NCBI RefSeq assembly: GCF_002878395.1
Contig: NC_061114.1
Span: 165,380,381-165,444,380 of the forward strand
Reading direction: 5' to 3'
DNA length: 64,000 nucleotides
From: Capsicum annuum
Lineage: Eukaryota > Streptophyta > Magnoliopsida > Solanales > Solanaceae
Position 1 is the first letter of the stretch; each line of letters starts with the position of its first letter. Made by a program: the position numbers and the translations under genes. Shown piece by piece: positions 9,601 through 21,074 of this stretch. The notes under the pieces were generated by a model. It searched no databases. It saw only the letters and a program-made list of their open reading frames with translations, and was not told the DNA's origin.

Positions 9601-11125
9601 CTATTACGAGACCTAAGAATATGGGAGGCCTTGGCTTACAAAATCCACTCTAAGAAATAAAGCCCTTCATGCAAAGCTGGCATGGAGTGTCCACACTAAG
9701 TCCACAACTCTTTGGGCCTCAATACTGCTGTACAAGTATGCAGATGCTAAAAGCTTAGCAGATAACCATTGCTATAGTAAAATTGGGAGTAGTACTTGGA
9801 AGAACATTATAGATAGATGGGAAACTTGTGGTGAGTGCTCGCACTGGGAACTAGGCAATGGCAAAAATATTCGCTTCTGGAAAGATGCTTGGACATCTTT
9901 CAACAAACCTCTAGCTTCCTTGCTTTATACCCCATTAAATTTGGATGAGGATACCTTGAAGATCAATAGCCTAATCACCCAGGGAAATTGAGACTTAAGT
10001 TTCATCGGATACACACTACCAGAACAAATCATTGAAACTATCCTCAACATGTTAATTCCTGATAACCCTAACATGATGGACAAAATTAAGTGGTATTTAA
10101 CGAATAGTGGTAACTTTACAACTAGTTCAGCTTACCTCCATTTTTTTCAACTAGCAGCCCTCCTATAGAACCCATTAGGTCATTTAAATGGGTTTGGAAA
10201 CTTAAATGTCCTAACAAGATTAAGTTCTTTATATGGTGTTGTTACCATAAAAGGCTTCCCACAAGCTCCTATTTACATCACATAAGTACGAATGTGGATC
10301 CTCTTTGCAAACACTGTAACCAATATGAGTCTATTAACAACCTCTCTATGGAATGCCCAAGAACCTTAGATTTCTGGAGCAAAACTAATCTGCTGTACAC
10401 CATCGAACCTTTAAGGAGTTAAACACTGAGGATTGGCTGGAAAAATATAGCAAGATGAAAAATGTGCAGGTAGGCAAATACAGGAGTGATATTTTTCCTA
10501 TTTACTTTTGGCATATTGGCGGTGTAGAAATGATGCCTTATTCAACAACACAAATAAGCCTATCCCAACTGACCATCCCTATGAAAGAGCTATGGAGTTT
10601 TTCTTCTTAACAAGCATTTGCAAAATTGATAGTCCTACCATGGAACAATCTTACCACTGGATGCCTCTAATGGAAGGATTGAAATTGAATATAGATGGTT
10701 CTTATGATTATAGCACAAATTAGGGAGGAGCAGGAAGTGTTTTAGAGATGGTAGAGAAAATCAAATATGGGTTTCAATGTTAAAATTAGTGTTCGTTCAC
10801 CCCTAGAAGCTAAAACGAAGTCCCTCTACCTAGGCTTAAAAGTTGCCTTATGAATGCAATTCCATAATATAACTATTTATACTGATTCGTTTATTTAGCA
10901 TCTTTATGCACTTACGACATGGTACCTGACAATAATGTGTTAACCTTGTGCAGGGATTTTCTTCAGGAACTGGAGAACCCGCTGGTGCACCATGAAGGAA
11001 GGAAGCTTAATAGGGTTGCAAATAGGCTTGCTAAGGAGGGTAGGAAGAAGGATTTAAATCAGTCTTTTGAAGAATGGACAGTTCCACCTTTGTTTATTCG
11101 GAACTTCTTTTGTAGGGTGATGTAA
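9601..11125 (+). pseudogene. LINE ORF2 C-terminal part: zinc-binding segment and RNase H
   Basis: Across several frames one reads the connection region (KNMGGLGLQNP, ALHAKLAWSV, NGKNIRFWKDAW), a zf-RVT remnant (about 10190-10370; NVDPLCKHCNQYES) and a C-terminal plant-type RNase H. The RNase H shows KLNIDGSYD (10684-10710), an EAK-type helix with YLGLKVAL, IYTDSF (10876-10893) and the final NRVANRLAKEGRKK (11011-11052). The coding ends at 11125. Many stops and shifts separate the blocks. RNase H of this type (RVT_3) is usual in plant L1 LINEs and would remove the RNA template. Confidence 0.8.
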
Positions 11126-11350
11126 GCCCATAGTCTCTAGCGGTAGTAACCGTTTTGCAGGGCCAGGTGTGCCCGTAGTTTCTAGCTGTAGTACCTAGTT
11201 GGTAGGGCATAGTGTGCCCGTTGTAACTAGTATTTGTAATATGAATGTTACTCCATAAGACAATATCCGTATGGATACCATTCCGTAACTTTGTACTTTG
11301 TATGATGCATATTAAGTAATGAATAAATTCTCCTTTCTATCAAAAAAAAA
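11126..11350 (+). other. LINE 3' UTR and poly(A) tail
   Basis: After the last RNase H stop there are two related blocks (agtctctagcggtagtaacc and agtttctagctgtagtacc, each followed by a g-g-c-a-g/gtgtgcccg motif). Then come gtatggataccattccgt, a polyadenylation-like aataaa near 11321 and nine A at 11342-11350. The doubled block resembles the stem-forming 3' UTR by which LINE enzymes recognise their own RNA; that function is inference. Confidence 0.6.
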
Positions 11351-12165
11351 GATATACTTAGGATAATACCAAAACGCTTTTCTTCTTTTTTGAGTACTGA
11401 ATGTCTTTTCATATATCTGGACAAGACTCATGAATTATGCACAAGAATCTAACTCAATCTTCAGAGGTGCTTTTCTTTTTTGAGTCCTGAATGAGAGTTC
11501 TGACATTTTTGAACTCTTCCTGCAAAATCATTCATCAAAACTTAAACACTATCACATTGGTCGTTAAGGCGTATCATCAAAATCCATATATCTACAACCG
11601 TAGCAATAGGGACGTGATTTCGTAATATGATAATTTGATTACTAATAGTAGATAAATCAATTTCTTCTACTTTTGAATTCCAAACAATTTGTTTAGAGGG
11701 GTATAGTTCTGGAATTGGGAGACTAGAATTTAGAGCTACCTAAAGCCATGTTATTTAGTTGTGTGATGATGTGTCCTCATAATTCGTGTACAAAAGTTTC
11801 ACATTCGACGAGTGTTCCAAATATTTACTGTGATTTTGCCAAAAATATGACATTAAGTTTATGCCTAAGAAAATCAATATTCCACTCATATCAATTGAAG
11901 TGTCGTGCCTTTCTTTTTTGGAAAATAATTATAATCATAAGGCAACCAGAAATATAACACTTAGATTATGTTTAAAAAAATTAATATTCCCTTCATCAAT
12001 TTAAGTGTTGTTTTTATTCTTATAAAATAATTAATCATTTTTTAAGATACAAAAAATATAGCAGTAAGCTTATGCTTAAGAAAATTAATATTTCGTCCAT
12101 ATCAATTTAAGTGTCGTGCATTTGTTTTAGAAAATAATTTGAATTTTGTAAGATAACTAAAAGTA
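11351..12165. repeat. Non-coding DNA with degenerate tandem units of about 110 bp
   Basis: From about 11848 three units share aagtttatgcctaagaaaat, then caatattcc-ctcatatcaat, aagtgtcgtgc and a ttttagaaaataatt tail. They start near 11855, 11960 and 12066. The phrase ctccatatcaatttaagtgtc is reminiscent of common Solanaceae MITE ends. The first 490 bases hold nothing I recognise apart from a doubled ttttgagtcctgaatg motif (11388 and 11478). Confidence 0.55.
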
Positions 12166-12519
12166 TGTGTTGTGAACCAAGTCAACTTTGTAAAGGGCTA
12201 TGGGTTAGAAGTGGTATATTGGGCTGATCCAGTTGTAATTATTGGATCCATTGAAATATTGGAGTGTTTTATTTGGGATCCAGGCACAATTGTCAATGGG
12301 TTAAATAGGAATTGGGATTTGACAGAACGGTTTATAGAAATTGTGATAATCTTAGGCAAAGCTATGCTTCTCATCCCTACTTCTTTCTAGTCCTTTCATC
12401 CTCTTCTACTGTTATTTATCTTCTTCATACTGTAATTTCTCCTTCCGTATTAATCAAAGTCGATTAGTTTTGTTCACTTTCTTTATTGATCATTGAGTTG
12501 AAAATTCGAGTTCGTTACA
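12166..12519 (+). mobile_element. 3' end of a gypsy LTR, upstream of a gag
   Basis: A pyrimidine-rich leader (ctttctagtcctttcatcctc) runs to ttcgttaca, which has the terminal CA expected of an LTR. It is followed directly by ttggtgctttcatcc, the sequence usually found between the LTR and gag of many plant gypsy elements. The LTR start is not identified, so only this end is called. Confidence 0.5.
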
Positions 12520-12545
12520 TTGGTGCTTTCATCCAGAGGTCTTCA

Positions 12546-13473
12546 ATGGAGGACCCAAAATTTTGAACTCCCAATGATTCAATTAGCGTCGGAAGGGATT
12601 CATGGTCAAAGGAGATATGCGAAATTCATTCATTATTACATGAGTTGATTAGAAGCCCTACAAGGAGTAAACCTACTCCGGTGGAGTTTCCGTAGTTCTG
12701 TGGAGAGAATCCGAGTTATGGATCTCTAAGGTTGAAAGCTACTTTGATTTTTATGAAATTCATAAAACCACAAGTCATCTCCAGCGTCGTCCTATCTTGA
12801 TGGGGCTGCTTTGTCATCGTACCAATGACTTTTGCAGAACAAGAAATTGGTTGATTGGGAATATTTTACTGTAACAGTGTTGATTCACTTTCCTAAATGA
12901 CATCTTGAATCACTGGAAAATCACTTGGCTAATTGGATGCCCTCTGTGACTGAGTACTCCAGTCGTTTTGAGGCTGTTTCGTGGGCTTCAGTGAGCCAGA
13001 TGTACCTTTTTCATGCCCTAGATGTACTTTCTTCATGCCCTACACATGTTTATACACAATGGAGAAGTAAAAACAACCCAGCTTTGCCTCAGAAATTTTA
13101 TATGCAATCTAAATGCAAAAGGAAAATGGATGCAGACAAGATGTTTGATGAAGTTTCAAATATATGTTGCCCCAAGGTATTCACCGTGGCACGTTTAGAA
13201 ATTCTAATTGAAATGGTTGGGATAGAGGGAGATAATGGGAATCTCGGTAATAAGCATATAATGGATGTTGGTGATTCAACACATAAGATTTCAACACTTA
13301 ATTTGTCCCCTTTAACATCAACAGAGTCTACCTTCAAGGATGGAAAGTCCAAGGAAGGAAGCGAAGGGAAAGAGCAAGTTGAAGGCTCCAGGGATGTGGT
13401 TCAACAGAAGTTGATTGCTACTACAAATATCCATGAAGAGTTAGTTCCTGAGGAATTTTCCCCAATCTTCTAG
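12546..13473 (+). pseudogene. Gypsy gag fragment (retrotransposon gag domain)
   Basis: The start ATG at 12546 (MEDPKF) opens a broken frame. Gag-family hallmarks follow: TPVEFP then FCGENPSYG, GAALSSYQWLL and DWEYFTVTVLIHFP, in more than one frame; then an intact 182-codon frame from 12925 with PSVTEYSSRFEAVSWASVSQ. The C-terminal half turns Ser/Lys/Glu-rich (GKSKEGSEGKEQVEG) and stops at 13473 before any zinc knuckle or protease. It differs from the gags of elements A, B and C. The downstream pol is missing; element A's LTR begins about 120 bases later, so a deletion probably joined the two. Confidence 0.7.
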
Positions 13474-13594
13474 GATTTTTCATTTCCAAATCTAATCTCT
13501 TCTACCACACCTCTATCGGAATCTCTTTACTCTTCCTATATTCCCACAGAGAGATTATTCACTGTCTTTAAATATGATGCTTGCTTACATGACA

Positions 13595-16095
13595 TTTGAC
13601 CACTCATAATAACTTATTTCGAGATGAAATAAACAAAACACTGGTACTGTCACATCAAATTAAAGGAAATCCTAAGAAAATACTCGGTCAAATGACCAGA
13701 ATACTGGAAATCTCAACATACTAACAATTTGATAACTAGTCTGACAAAGCCTCTACTATTTCATGAACTAGAGAGCCATTGGGACAAGTTCACAACTGAC
13801 TCAAACTGAACTAAAAGCAATAATATGTCTACTAAAAATACTGAAATGTCTGAAGATAGGTCCTCGAACCATGAGGACTCACCACTGTAGAGATGTAGAC
13901 AAAGGTACTCAAAAATCACTGATGAGGCTGGGATTGAGCACCTGAACCAACATTATAAGACAATGTAGCACATAAACGTATATGTGGATCAGCACTTGGG
14001 GATGTATTGAGTATATGGGGGTGTATGCATGTACATAAAACAATATCCATGCTCTTTAATCAATTTATGCATGCAAATATGAATGACTCACATAGCTTAA
14101 ATAAGTCTAACATAATAAGCTCATAAATCATGTAGAATGAAGCATGTAACACAAATCTCGTAATTCATTATACTTTAGATTTAAAATTTGTACTCTCCTC
14201 TTATTCTCATTACTCGAAGGCTGAAGGAAGCTTTAAATAATACTTTTAACTCATGTATATATCTCATGGAGAGTAAAACTTCTTTAATGCTCAAGAACTT
14301 CGAACTCTTTTAACTCAAGACACTTGGAACTCAGAATTATATAACTCTTACAAGTAGAGAAAACTACTTTCTTCTTGGGAAAATTTTACTTCAAGAAACT
14401 ATTTCAAAAAAATCTTACTAGTAGGGAAAAATAATCATAAGCTGTTTATTTACTTTTTACTAGGTAGAAAAAAAAATTTCTTCTCTTAAGGAAAATATCT
14501 CTTCTCAAGGGGAAATACTTTAGGAAGCAAATTTGCAAACTTTACAATTAGGAAAATCACTTATCTCAAAGCTTTAGGGAGGTTCTCTTAACTGACATAA
14601 ACCATGCAAGCTACATAGAGTCCAACGTCTTGTCCTCCTAAGGAAGAAACCTCACGTTGGGGAGAGGCATCATACTCTTGCCAAGGAGTATAACCTTAAC
14701 TCAGTGATCACTTATCTCGGCCTCGGGCCGATAGATCTCATTCCTATGGTGGCACGTAGTTTTGGGGTATGAAACCGTAGTAACTTAACCAAATCGGTGC
14801 TAGATACTACTCCCTTTAGTTAGCTACTCTCATCTCAGTGAAATACACTTTAAAATAATCTTATGGTTCATAAGAAACCAACTATAAAATCTGTAATCTC
14901 ATTTGGTAAAGTGGATTTCAAAGCTACTATGACCATTAAGGTCAAAACTTTCTCAATGATCTAAAAATACTCAAATCATGGGTGCTTATAGCACAAAAGT
15001 TCATAAAAACTGAAATATCAAGTAGGTATTAATGACCCATAATAAAATCTCAAGTTAAGACTCATCAAAATGCATACTAGATGTCATAAGGATACACAAA
15101 TCACATAGAAATCTGGAATGTTCAGCAATTTGTCTTAAAATCTCAACATACTCATGTACTTCAATTCTAGAACATTGGCAAATCTTAAAATCTCATGCAT
15201 ACTAATATTGGGTATAAACCCATACTTCATATTCATAGGAGAACTCATAAAGTCATATATCTTTGTAATTTAAAACAAGTGTTGGGACAAGGACAAAAGT
15301 ATTGTCCTTGTTCAAACCCCACATACTTTAGATTGTAAAACTAGATGAACAAGTTTACTTGAAACTCTTCTTCTTACTCTTTAAGAGAGGGTTCTTGAAG
15401 CCTTGAACTTAGGGAACTCGAATCTCAACTCAATTTGTAGAATCTATGGTGAGTTCTTGGATTTCTTGGAGAAGGGTTTTGGGTTTGTTCTTGAGGAAGA
15501 AACCCTAGCCTTTGAATGTTTTGGGAGATAATGAAGTCATATGCTTAGTTTTGCATATATCTAAGTGTTAAAAGGGGAAAAGACAAAAATTTCTTTTAAA
15601 AACAACTTAAAAATAATGAACGGGATTTGCGACGGTCGGAGTGACGGTCCGTCCCTAGCTTGACGGCCCCGTCAGATCGTCCGTCGCATGTTGGTCAGAA
15701 TAAGGCCACACTGTCTCAGTTGTGATGGTCCGTTGCTAGCTTGATGATCCATTGTCTTGGATATCGCACTTGGGCTAGAAGAGGTAGTTACTACCTTAGT
15801 TACGATGTTCTGGATGACGGTCTGTCAACCTGTCCGTCGCAACTTGGTGGTTCCAACATCTCTTAGTAAAACGGCCATAACTTCTCATCTCGATACCAGA
15901 TTTGGACGAAATTGGTATCGTTGGAAAGCTAATTCAATTTCCCACATGATAAAAAGTCAATTTTAGGAAAATTCAATCAAGGTTAACACACTAATCACTT
16001 GGGAATTCACTTCTCAATTTTTTATGGACGGAATTACACTTCACTTGACACACTCTAAGGCTCATACTATGAGGAAAATTTTGTGGGTTCTTACA
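13595..16095 (-). repeat. Element A 3' LTR (left), outer end truncated
   Basis: Alignable to 21170-23673 through nearly its whole length. The boundary at 16095 is the LTR's first base in element orientation (TGTAAGAACCC on the minus strand). It is preceded by a purine-rich primer tract (minus-strand ccaagtgggagata, plus 16096-16109). The outer 100 bases present in the right LTR (from tgtaattccccaaaatc) have no counterpart left of 13595, so no target duplication can be tested. Confidence 0.85.
15625..15850. repeat. GC-rich gacggtccgtc island within the element A LTR
   Basis: Short units built on gacggtc and gtccgtc alternate here (gcgacggtcggagtgacggt, gacggtctgtcaacc, gtccgtcgcaac). Many are self-complementary (gacggtccgtc). 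The paired LTR has the same island at 23175-23430 with changes mainly at CpG sites. It is embedded in otherwise AT-rich LTR sequence. Confidence 0.75.
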
Positions 16096-16309
16096 ATATC
16101 TCCCACTTGGAAACATTCATTCTCGAATTCCGCTAGTTAGACTAAGAACACAGGAAAAACTCAGTACACATAGCTGAAGCAATTTGCTAAACAGGCTTAA
16201 AATCTTTCTAAACTCTTGAATACTTCGGAAATTGCAAGAACTCATGTAAGAATAGATGTATAGCTGAACTTTAGATTAGAAGGGCTGAATTAAAGAAGAA
16301 TAATACCTT

Positions 16310-17674
16310 TGTCTTGATTTGAACTCGCGGAGAAGAGGTGCGGGTACTTGGTCTACTTGATTTGACCAAGGAAATTTCTTTGTTCCTTAGTCTACGGATC
16401 TAAAAATCTAGGATCTCAACAGGAATCTCATTAAATGAAAGACTGTTCTGAATATCAGCACTCTTGAAAGGATCTACTATAATAGAATCACCAATATGCT
16501 TTTTAAGCATGGAGACATGAAAAATACGATGAACGGCTGACAACTCTATGGGCAACTCAACTTCATAGGCTACTTTACCAACATGGTACAAGACTCTATA
16601 GGGGCCCACATAACGGGGACTAAGCTCCCCCTTTTTACCAAACCTCTTTACCCTTTTCATGGGTGAAATCTTTAAGTACACCAAATCACCTACCTCAAAC
16701 TTAAGATCCCTTCTTCTCACATCGGCATATGACTTTTGACGACTCTGAGCTGTCTTTAACCTTACTCTAATCAACTTCACCTTTTCCATAACCTCGAATA
16801 CCGCATTAGGTTCAATCACTACAGTTTCACCTACTTCAAACCAACCTATGGGTAATCTACATCTTCTACCATACAAAGCCTCAAATAGTGCCATCTCGAT
16901 GCTAGCATGGTACTATTGTTATAAGAAAACTCTATCAATGGCAAATGCTCATCCCAACTACTTTTGAAGTCAAGAGCACATGCCCTCAACATATCTTCTA
17001 GAGTTTGAATGGTCCTCTCAGCCTGACCATCTATCTGCGGATGAAAAGCAAAACTCAAATGAACTTGGGTACCAAGACCCTACTGAAACGCACTCCAAAA
17101 TTGAGAAGTAAATTGAGTACCCCTATCTGAAATGATAGACAAGGAAACTCCGTGCAGCTGGACTAACTCTTGGATATACAACCTAGCATAATCCTCAGTT
17201 GTATAAGATGTGTGCATGGCCAAGAAATGTGTAGACTTAGTTAGCCTGTCTACAACAACCTAAATACAATCATGATGCTGATGTGAAAAAGGTAAACCAG
17301 TCATAAAGTCCATATTCACCTCTTCCCACTCATAAGTGGGTATACCAAAATCTTGCATCACACCACTAGGTCTTTGGTGTTCTACCTTAACCTATTGGCA
17401 TATTTCATACTTTGCTACAAACTTAGCTATATTCTTCTTCATACCACCCCACCAATAGATTTTGTCGCAAGTCGCGGTATATCTTGGTAGAGCCGGGATG
17501 AATAGAATACCATGCGCTATGCGCTTCATGCATAATACTCTGCCTCAAATCATCAACACACGAAATACACAATCTACCCTGCAATCTGAATATGCCATCT
17601 CCCCCTTGGAATAAAACCTCTATATTTTGGTCCTTAACTGACTCCTTCAGTCTAACTAAACTAGGATCTCTGTC
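16310..17674 (-). pseudogene. Element A integrase with chromovirus C-terminus
   Basis: On the minus strand the N-terminal zinc region shows HEAHSAWYSIHPGSTKIYRD (about 17470-17545). The catalytic core has SIISDRGTQFTSQFW with its Asp and [19 protein letters not shown] with its Glu (17110-16990). The C-terminal DNA-binding domain is the long intact frame at 16400-16894: QSRQKSYADVRRRDLKFEVG, YLKISPMKRVKRFGKKG, LSPRYVGPYRVL, RIFHVSMLK. A chromodomain remnant (NEIPVEILDF, then LVKSS) follows and decays near 16310. Stops break the core. Integrase normally inserts the cDNA; the chromodomain steers it towards particular chromatin. Confidence 0.85.
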
Positions 17675-18300
17675 TTACTTTTCCTTCACTTCTGAAACCA
17701 AAGAGGATTCGGAACTGCTCTGCACCAAAGTACTTTCCTCAGCGAAATCAATCAACCTAAAACCTAATCTAGCTAGACGGTGCACATCACAAGTTAAATC
17801 TTTCTTACCTTCTTCCATATGAGTAACACTACCCATGGACAACCTGCTAAGGGCATCTGCTACTATATTGTCCTTGCCCAAGTGATACAACACACTTATA
17901 TCATAGTCTTTTAACAACTCTAACCACCTCCTCTGCCTAAGATTTAACTCTCTCAGGGTAAAAACATACTGCAGGCTCTTATGATCAGTAAACACATCAA
18001 CATGGACACCATACAAATGTGTCTTCAGATTTTCAAAGAAAAGACCACAATAGCTAATTTAAGATCATGGGTTGGGTAAATCTTTTCGTGTGGCTTTAAC
18101 TGTCTAGAGGCATAAGCTATAATCTTATCTCTTAGAATCAATACATAACCCAAATCAACTTTAAAGGCATCATAATATACCATAAAACCAATAATACCAT
18201 CAGGCAAAGTCAACACAGGGGCTGAAGTAAGTCGAGTCTTCAACTCCTATAAATTCTTCTCATAGGAATCTGACCACTGGAACTTAGCTTTCTTTTAGGT
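17675..18300 (-). pseudogene. Element A RNase H
   Basis: Ty3-type RNase H motifs in order on the minus strand: [20 protein letters not shown] (catalytic Asp at the end), [34 protein letters not shown], then after a stop and shift HVDVFTDHKSLQYVFT, LRQRRWLELLKDYDISVLYH and the terminal NIVADALSRL. A linker towards integrase (GSVTHMEEGKKDL) follows. The key acidic positions can still be read (YYD, FTDH, VADALS), but the frame is split near 18025. RNase H degrades the RNA template during cDNA synthesis. Confidence 0.85.
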
Positions 18301-19130
18301 CAATCGGGTTATGGGAGACACAATAGAAGAGAAACCTTTAACAAAACGGTGGTAATAGCCCTCTATACCCAAGAAACTTCTAATATCAGATGAGAAAATA
18401 GGTCTAGGCCAATTTCTTATAGCTTCTATCTTTCAGGGATCAACTCTAGTGCCTTTGGCTGAAATGATATGACCTAGAAAGGCTACTGATCTTAGCCAAA
18501 ATTCACACTTGTTGAATTTGGAGAACAACTGATGATCTCAAAAAGTTTGCAAGATAATTCTAAGATGATTTGCATGGTCGTTCTCAGAACGGGAGTACAC
18601 AAGGATATTATCTATGAAAACAAAGACAAACCTATCAAGAGATTGCTTGAACACTCAATTCATGAGGTCCATAAAAGCTGTTGGGGCATTGGTTAGCCCG
18701 AAAGACATGACTAGAAATTCAAAGTAATCATAGTGGGTTCGGAAGGCTGTCTTTGGAATATCATATTCCCTTACTTTAAGAGGATGATAGTCAGATCTAG
18801 GGTCTATCTTGGAGAAATAACTTACACCTTGCAACTGATCAAATAGGTCATCAATTCTCAGAAGAGGATACTTATTTTTTACTATGACCTTGTTAAGATG
18901 ACGATAGTCAATGCATATACGTAATGAACCATCTTTTTTTACACGAATAGAACAGATGCGCCCCAAGGAGAAACACTGGGCCTTATGAAACCTGTATTTA
19001 AAAGATCTTTGAATTGCTCTTTTAACTCATTAAGCTCTGCAGGTGCCATATGGTATGATAGAATAGAAATAGGATGAGTGTTGAGAAGAAGGTCAATCCC
19101 GAATTCTATCTCTCTATCGAGAGGTACCCC
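18301..19130 (-). pseudogene. Element A reverse transcriptase, active site FIDN
   Basis: Minus-strand blocks: [30 protein letters not shown], then the frame at 18655-18966 with [59 protein letters not shown] and [21 protein letters not shown] stop follows. The catalytic F-I-D-D box is here F-I-D-N: plus positions 18610-18612 encode Asp and 18607-18609 Asn. The thumb region ([27 protein letters not shown]) can be read further on. With one metal ligand replaced and several stops, this RT should be inactive. Confidence 0.88.
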
Positions 19131-19189
19131 TGGGAGATCTATCGGAAAAATATTAGGAAACTCATTAACAATGCTGACTGACTGAATGG

Positions 19190-19690
19190 TTGGAGCATCA
19201 GAATTAGTGTCTTTGACTCTAATTAGGTGATAAATAAAACCTTTGGATATTAGCTTTCTGGCCTTGAATAGGAGATAAAATGACTCTTAGGAGATACCGA
19301 ACTCCCAGACCACTCAAAAACTGGTTCATCAGGAAACTGAAACTTGACCACACGGGTACGGCAGTCTATAGATGCATAACAAGAATGAAGCCAATCCATA
19401 CCTAGAATAAGGTCAAAATCCACCATGTCTAACTCTAGCAAATCAGCAAATATGACTACGAAGAACAGTAACAAGACAATGTTTATACACTTGCTTAGCA
19501 ACAAGTGACTCCCCTACTAGTGTGGAAACTAAGAAAGGCTCAAAAATCTTTTCGGAACTCATTTTGAAATTCACAGCTACAAGTGGGGTCACATAAGAGA
19601 AACTTAACCCGGGGTCCAACAACACATAAACATCAAAGCAAAAGATATGGAGCATACCAGTAACAACATCAAGAGGGTCATCTTGCTCCT
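19190..19690 (-). pseudogene. Element A aspartic protease region
   Basis: The minus strand reads DVYVLLDPGLSFSYVTPLVA (about 19560-19640), the D-[TS]-G active-site block of Gypsy proteases with Pro instead of Ser/Thr. Further on come [40 protein letters not shown] and the linker ISKGFIYHLIRVK towards RT. A stop and shift near 19443-19504 splits it. The D-P-G form also occurs in relatives of this family, so it may not by itself mean loss of activity. The protease cuts Gag-Pol into its parts. Confidence 0.75.
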
Positions 19691-20864
19691 GATGGGATGG
19701 TAAGGCATAGAATCTATTCTGGCGCTGACCGCTAGCAGTGCTAGATGAAGATCCCTGAGCAAAGACGAGATGGTGTACAGGAGCTGGTGCACTAGTAGTC
19801 TGTGCCTGAGGTCGGGTATCTTTGTTCCCCTACCTAGCATGCAAGCAATCTCGAAGTCTGTGGCCCAACTTGCCACAACCAAAACAACCCTTCTGGTTTT
19901 CTAAGCACTCACTGGGATGGTCCCTATCACAATTAGCACAAGGAGGATAGTGGGGTCTGTTACTTACATTGTTCTGTGACCTAGACATAGAAGACCTGTT
20001 CTCTTGCTCCTATCTGCCTCAAGGTGATCGCATAGATGAACGGCTCTGGAACTATGGGTGGTTCCCTCCATGGGACTTAGCCTGACCATACTTATGCTGC
20101 TCAAATCTAGCCCTGTTTTTACCCCTCACTCTATCTCTCTGTCTTATGTTGTCTGCCTCTATCTTCTATGCATGTATCATCAACCTAGATAGATCCATAT
20201 CCCTATTCAGCATCCCATTCCTACACTCTTTCAGTACCAAACTAGAAATACCTGTCACGAACTTGCTCATACTAGCTCGGGTGTCAGAAATCAAATTAGA
20301 AGCATACTTAGCTAAATAGTTGAACTTCAAGTAGTACTCCTTAACAGTCATAGAGCCCTGCCTTAAGTTTATAAACTCCTTAATCTTCACTTCCCTCATC
20401 TTAAGCGGAAAGAACTTGTACTAGAATGCATCTTGGAACACCTTCCAAGTCAGAGGAGCAACATCCTCACCTCTACTCTTTCTCCACGATACAACCCAGT
20501 CATAAGCAATGTCTTTCAACCTATAAGATGCTAGCTTAACACTTTTTTCCTCAGAAACATGCATCACCTATGTGATCTTTCTCACCTTCTTACGGTATAA
20601 CTGTGGGTTCTCACCTTTCTTAGACCCATAAAACTTTAGAGGATTCATCTATATGAAATCACAAATCCTATTAGAGGCTAAATCACCTCCCTGCTAATTT
20701 GCAATTATGGCCTAGTTATTGGCCTTAACATTAGCGGTGACCGCTAGGGCTAACGCCTGAAAGCCTGCCCAAAACTCAGCATGAGACACTGTCTCACTCA
20801 AATGATCAATAGGCTGGGGTTTCTTATTATTATTTCTAAGGGCGTTCACTCTTTGGGGAGGCAT
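19691..20864 (-). pseudogene. Element A gag with two zinc knuckles
   Basis: The minus-strand start ATG at 20864 gives MPPQRVNALRNNNKKPQPID. Gag-domain blocks follow: SYRLKDIAYDWVVSWRKSRG, PLTWKVFQDAF, KMREVKIKEFINLRQGSMTV and KEYYLKFNYLAKYA (20166-20399). Two zinc knuckles remain intact in sequence: CANCDRDHPSEC (19905-19940) and CFGCGKLGHRLRDC (19845-19886). A Gln/Ala/Pro-rich stretch leads to the protease. Several in-frame stops interrupt the frame, so no full Gag is made. Gag forms the particle and binds the RNA. Confidence 0.85.
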
Positions 20865-21057
20865 TTCTGAAATAGGAGATCACAAATTAATAGATGAGAG
20901 GGACAACTGTAGGCATAATAGAATCACAAAGAAAGAAACAACTTTTTTCTAAAATGTCTCATAGCCTCTTGCTCATAGATGTGGCGCGCTGTACACCAAT
21001 GATCAAGACTCTACTCAATGTGGCTTATCAAACTCCTTAGGACTCCTTAAACCTTCG

Positions 21058-21070
21058 GCTCTGCTACCAA
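21058..21070 (-). promoter_or_regulatory. Element A primer binding site (initiator tRNA-Met)
   Basis: On the minus strand, just inside the 5' LTR end (ttaca, then aact), stands ttggtagcagagc. It matches the plant initiator tRNA-Met primer site ttggtatcagagc except for one base (g for t). It marks where minus-strand cDNA would begin and fixes the element's direction. Confidence 0.85.
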
Positions 21071-21074
21071 AGTT

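Larger units (their letters stand above)
6855..11350 (+). mobile_element. Degenerate LINE (L1-type) on the plus strand
   Basis: Coding blocks occur in LINE order: ORF1 with DUF4283 and a CCHC remnant, reverse transcriptase, zinc-binding segment, RNase H, then a 3' UTR and an A-run at 11342-11350. Possible imperfect target duplications are gatatatgtagga (6842-6854) and gatatacttagga (11351-11363), 11 of 13 bases alike. The endonuclease and the first part of reverse transcriptase are missing, replaced by 8340-8806. Confidence 0.75.
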
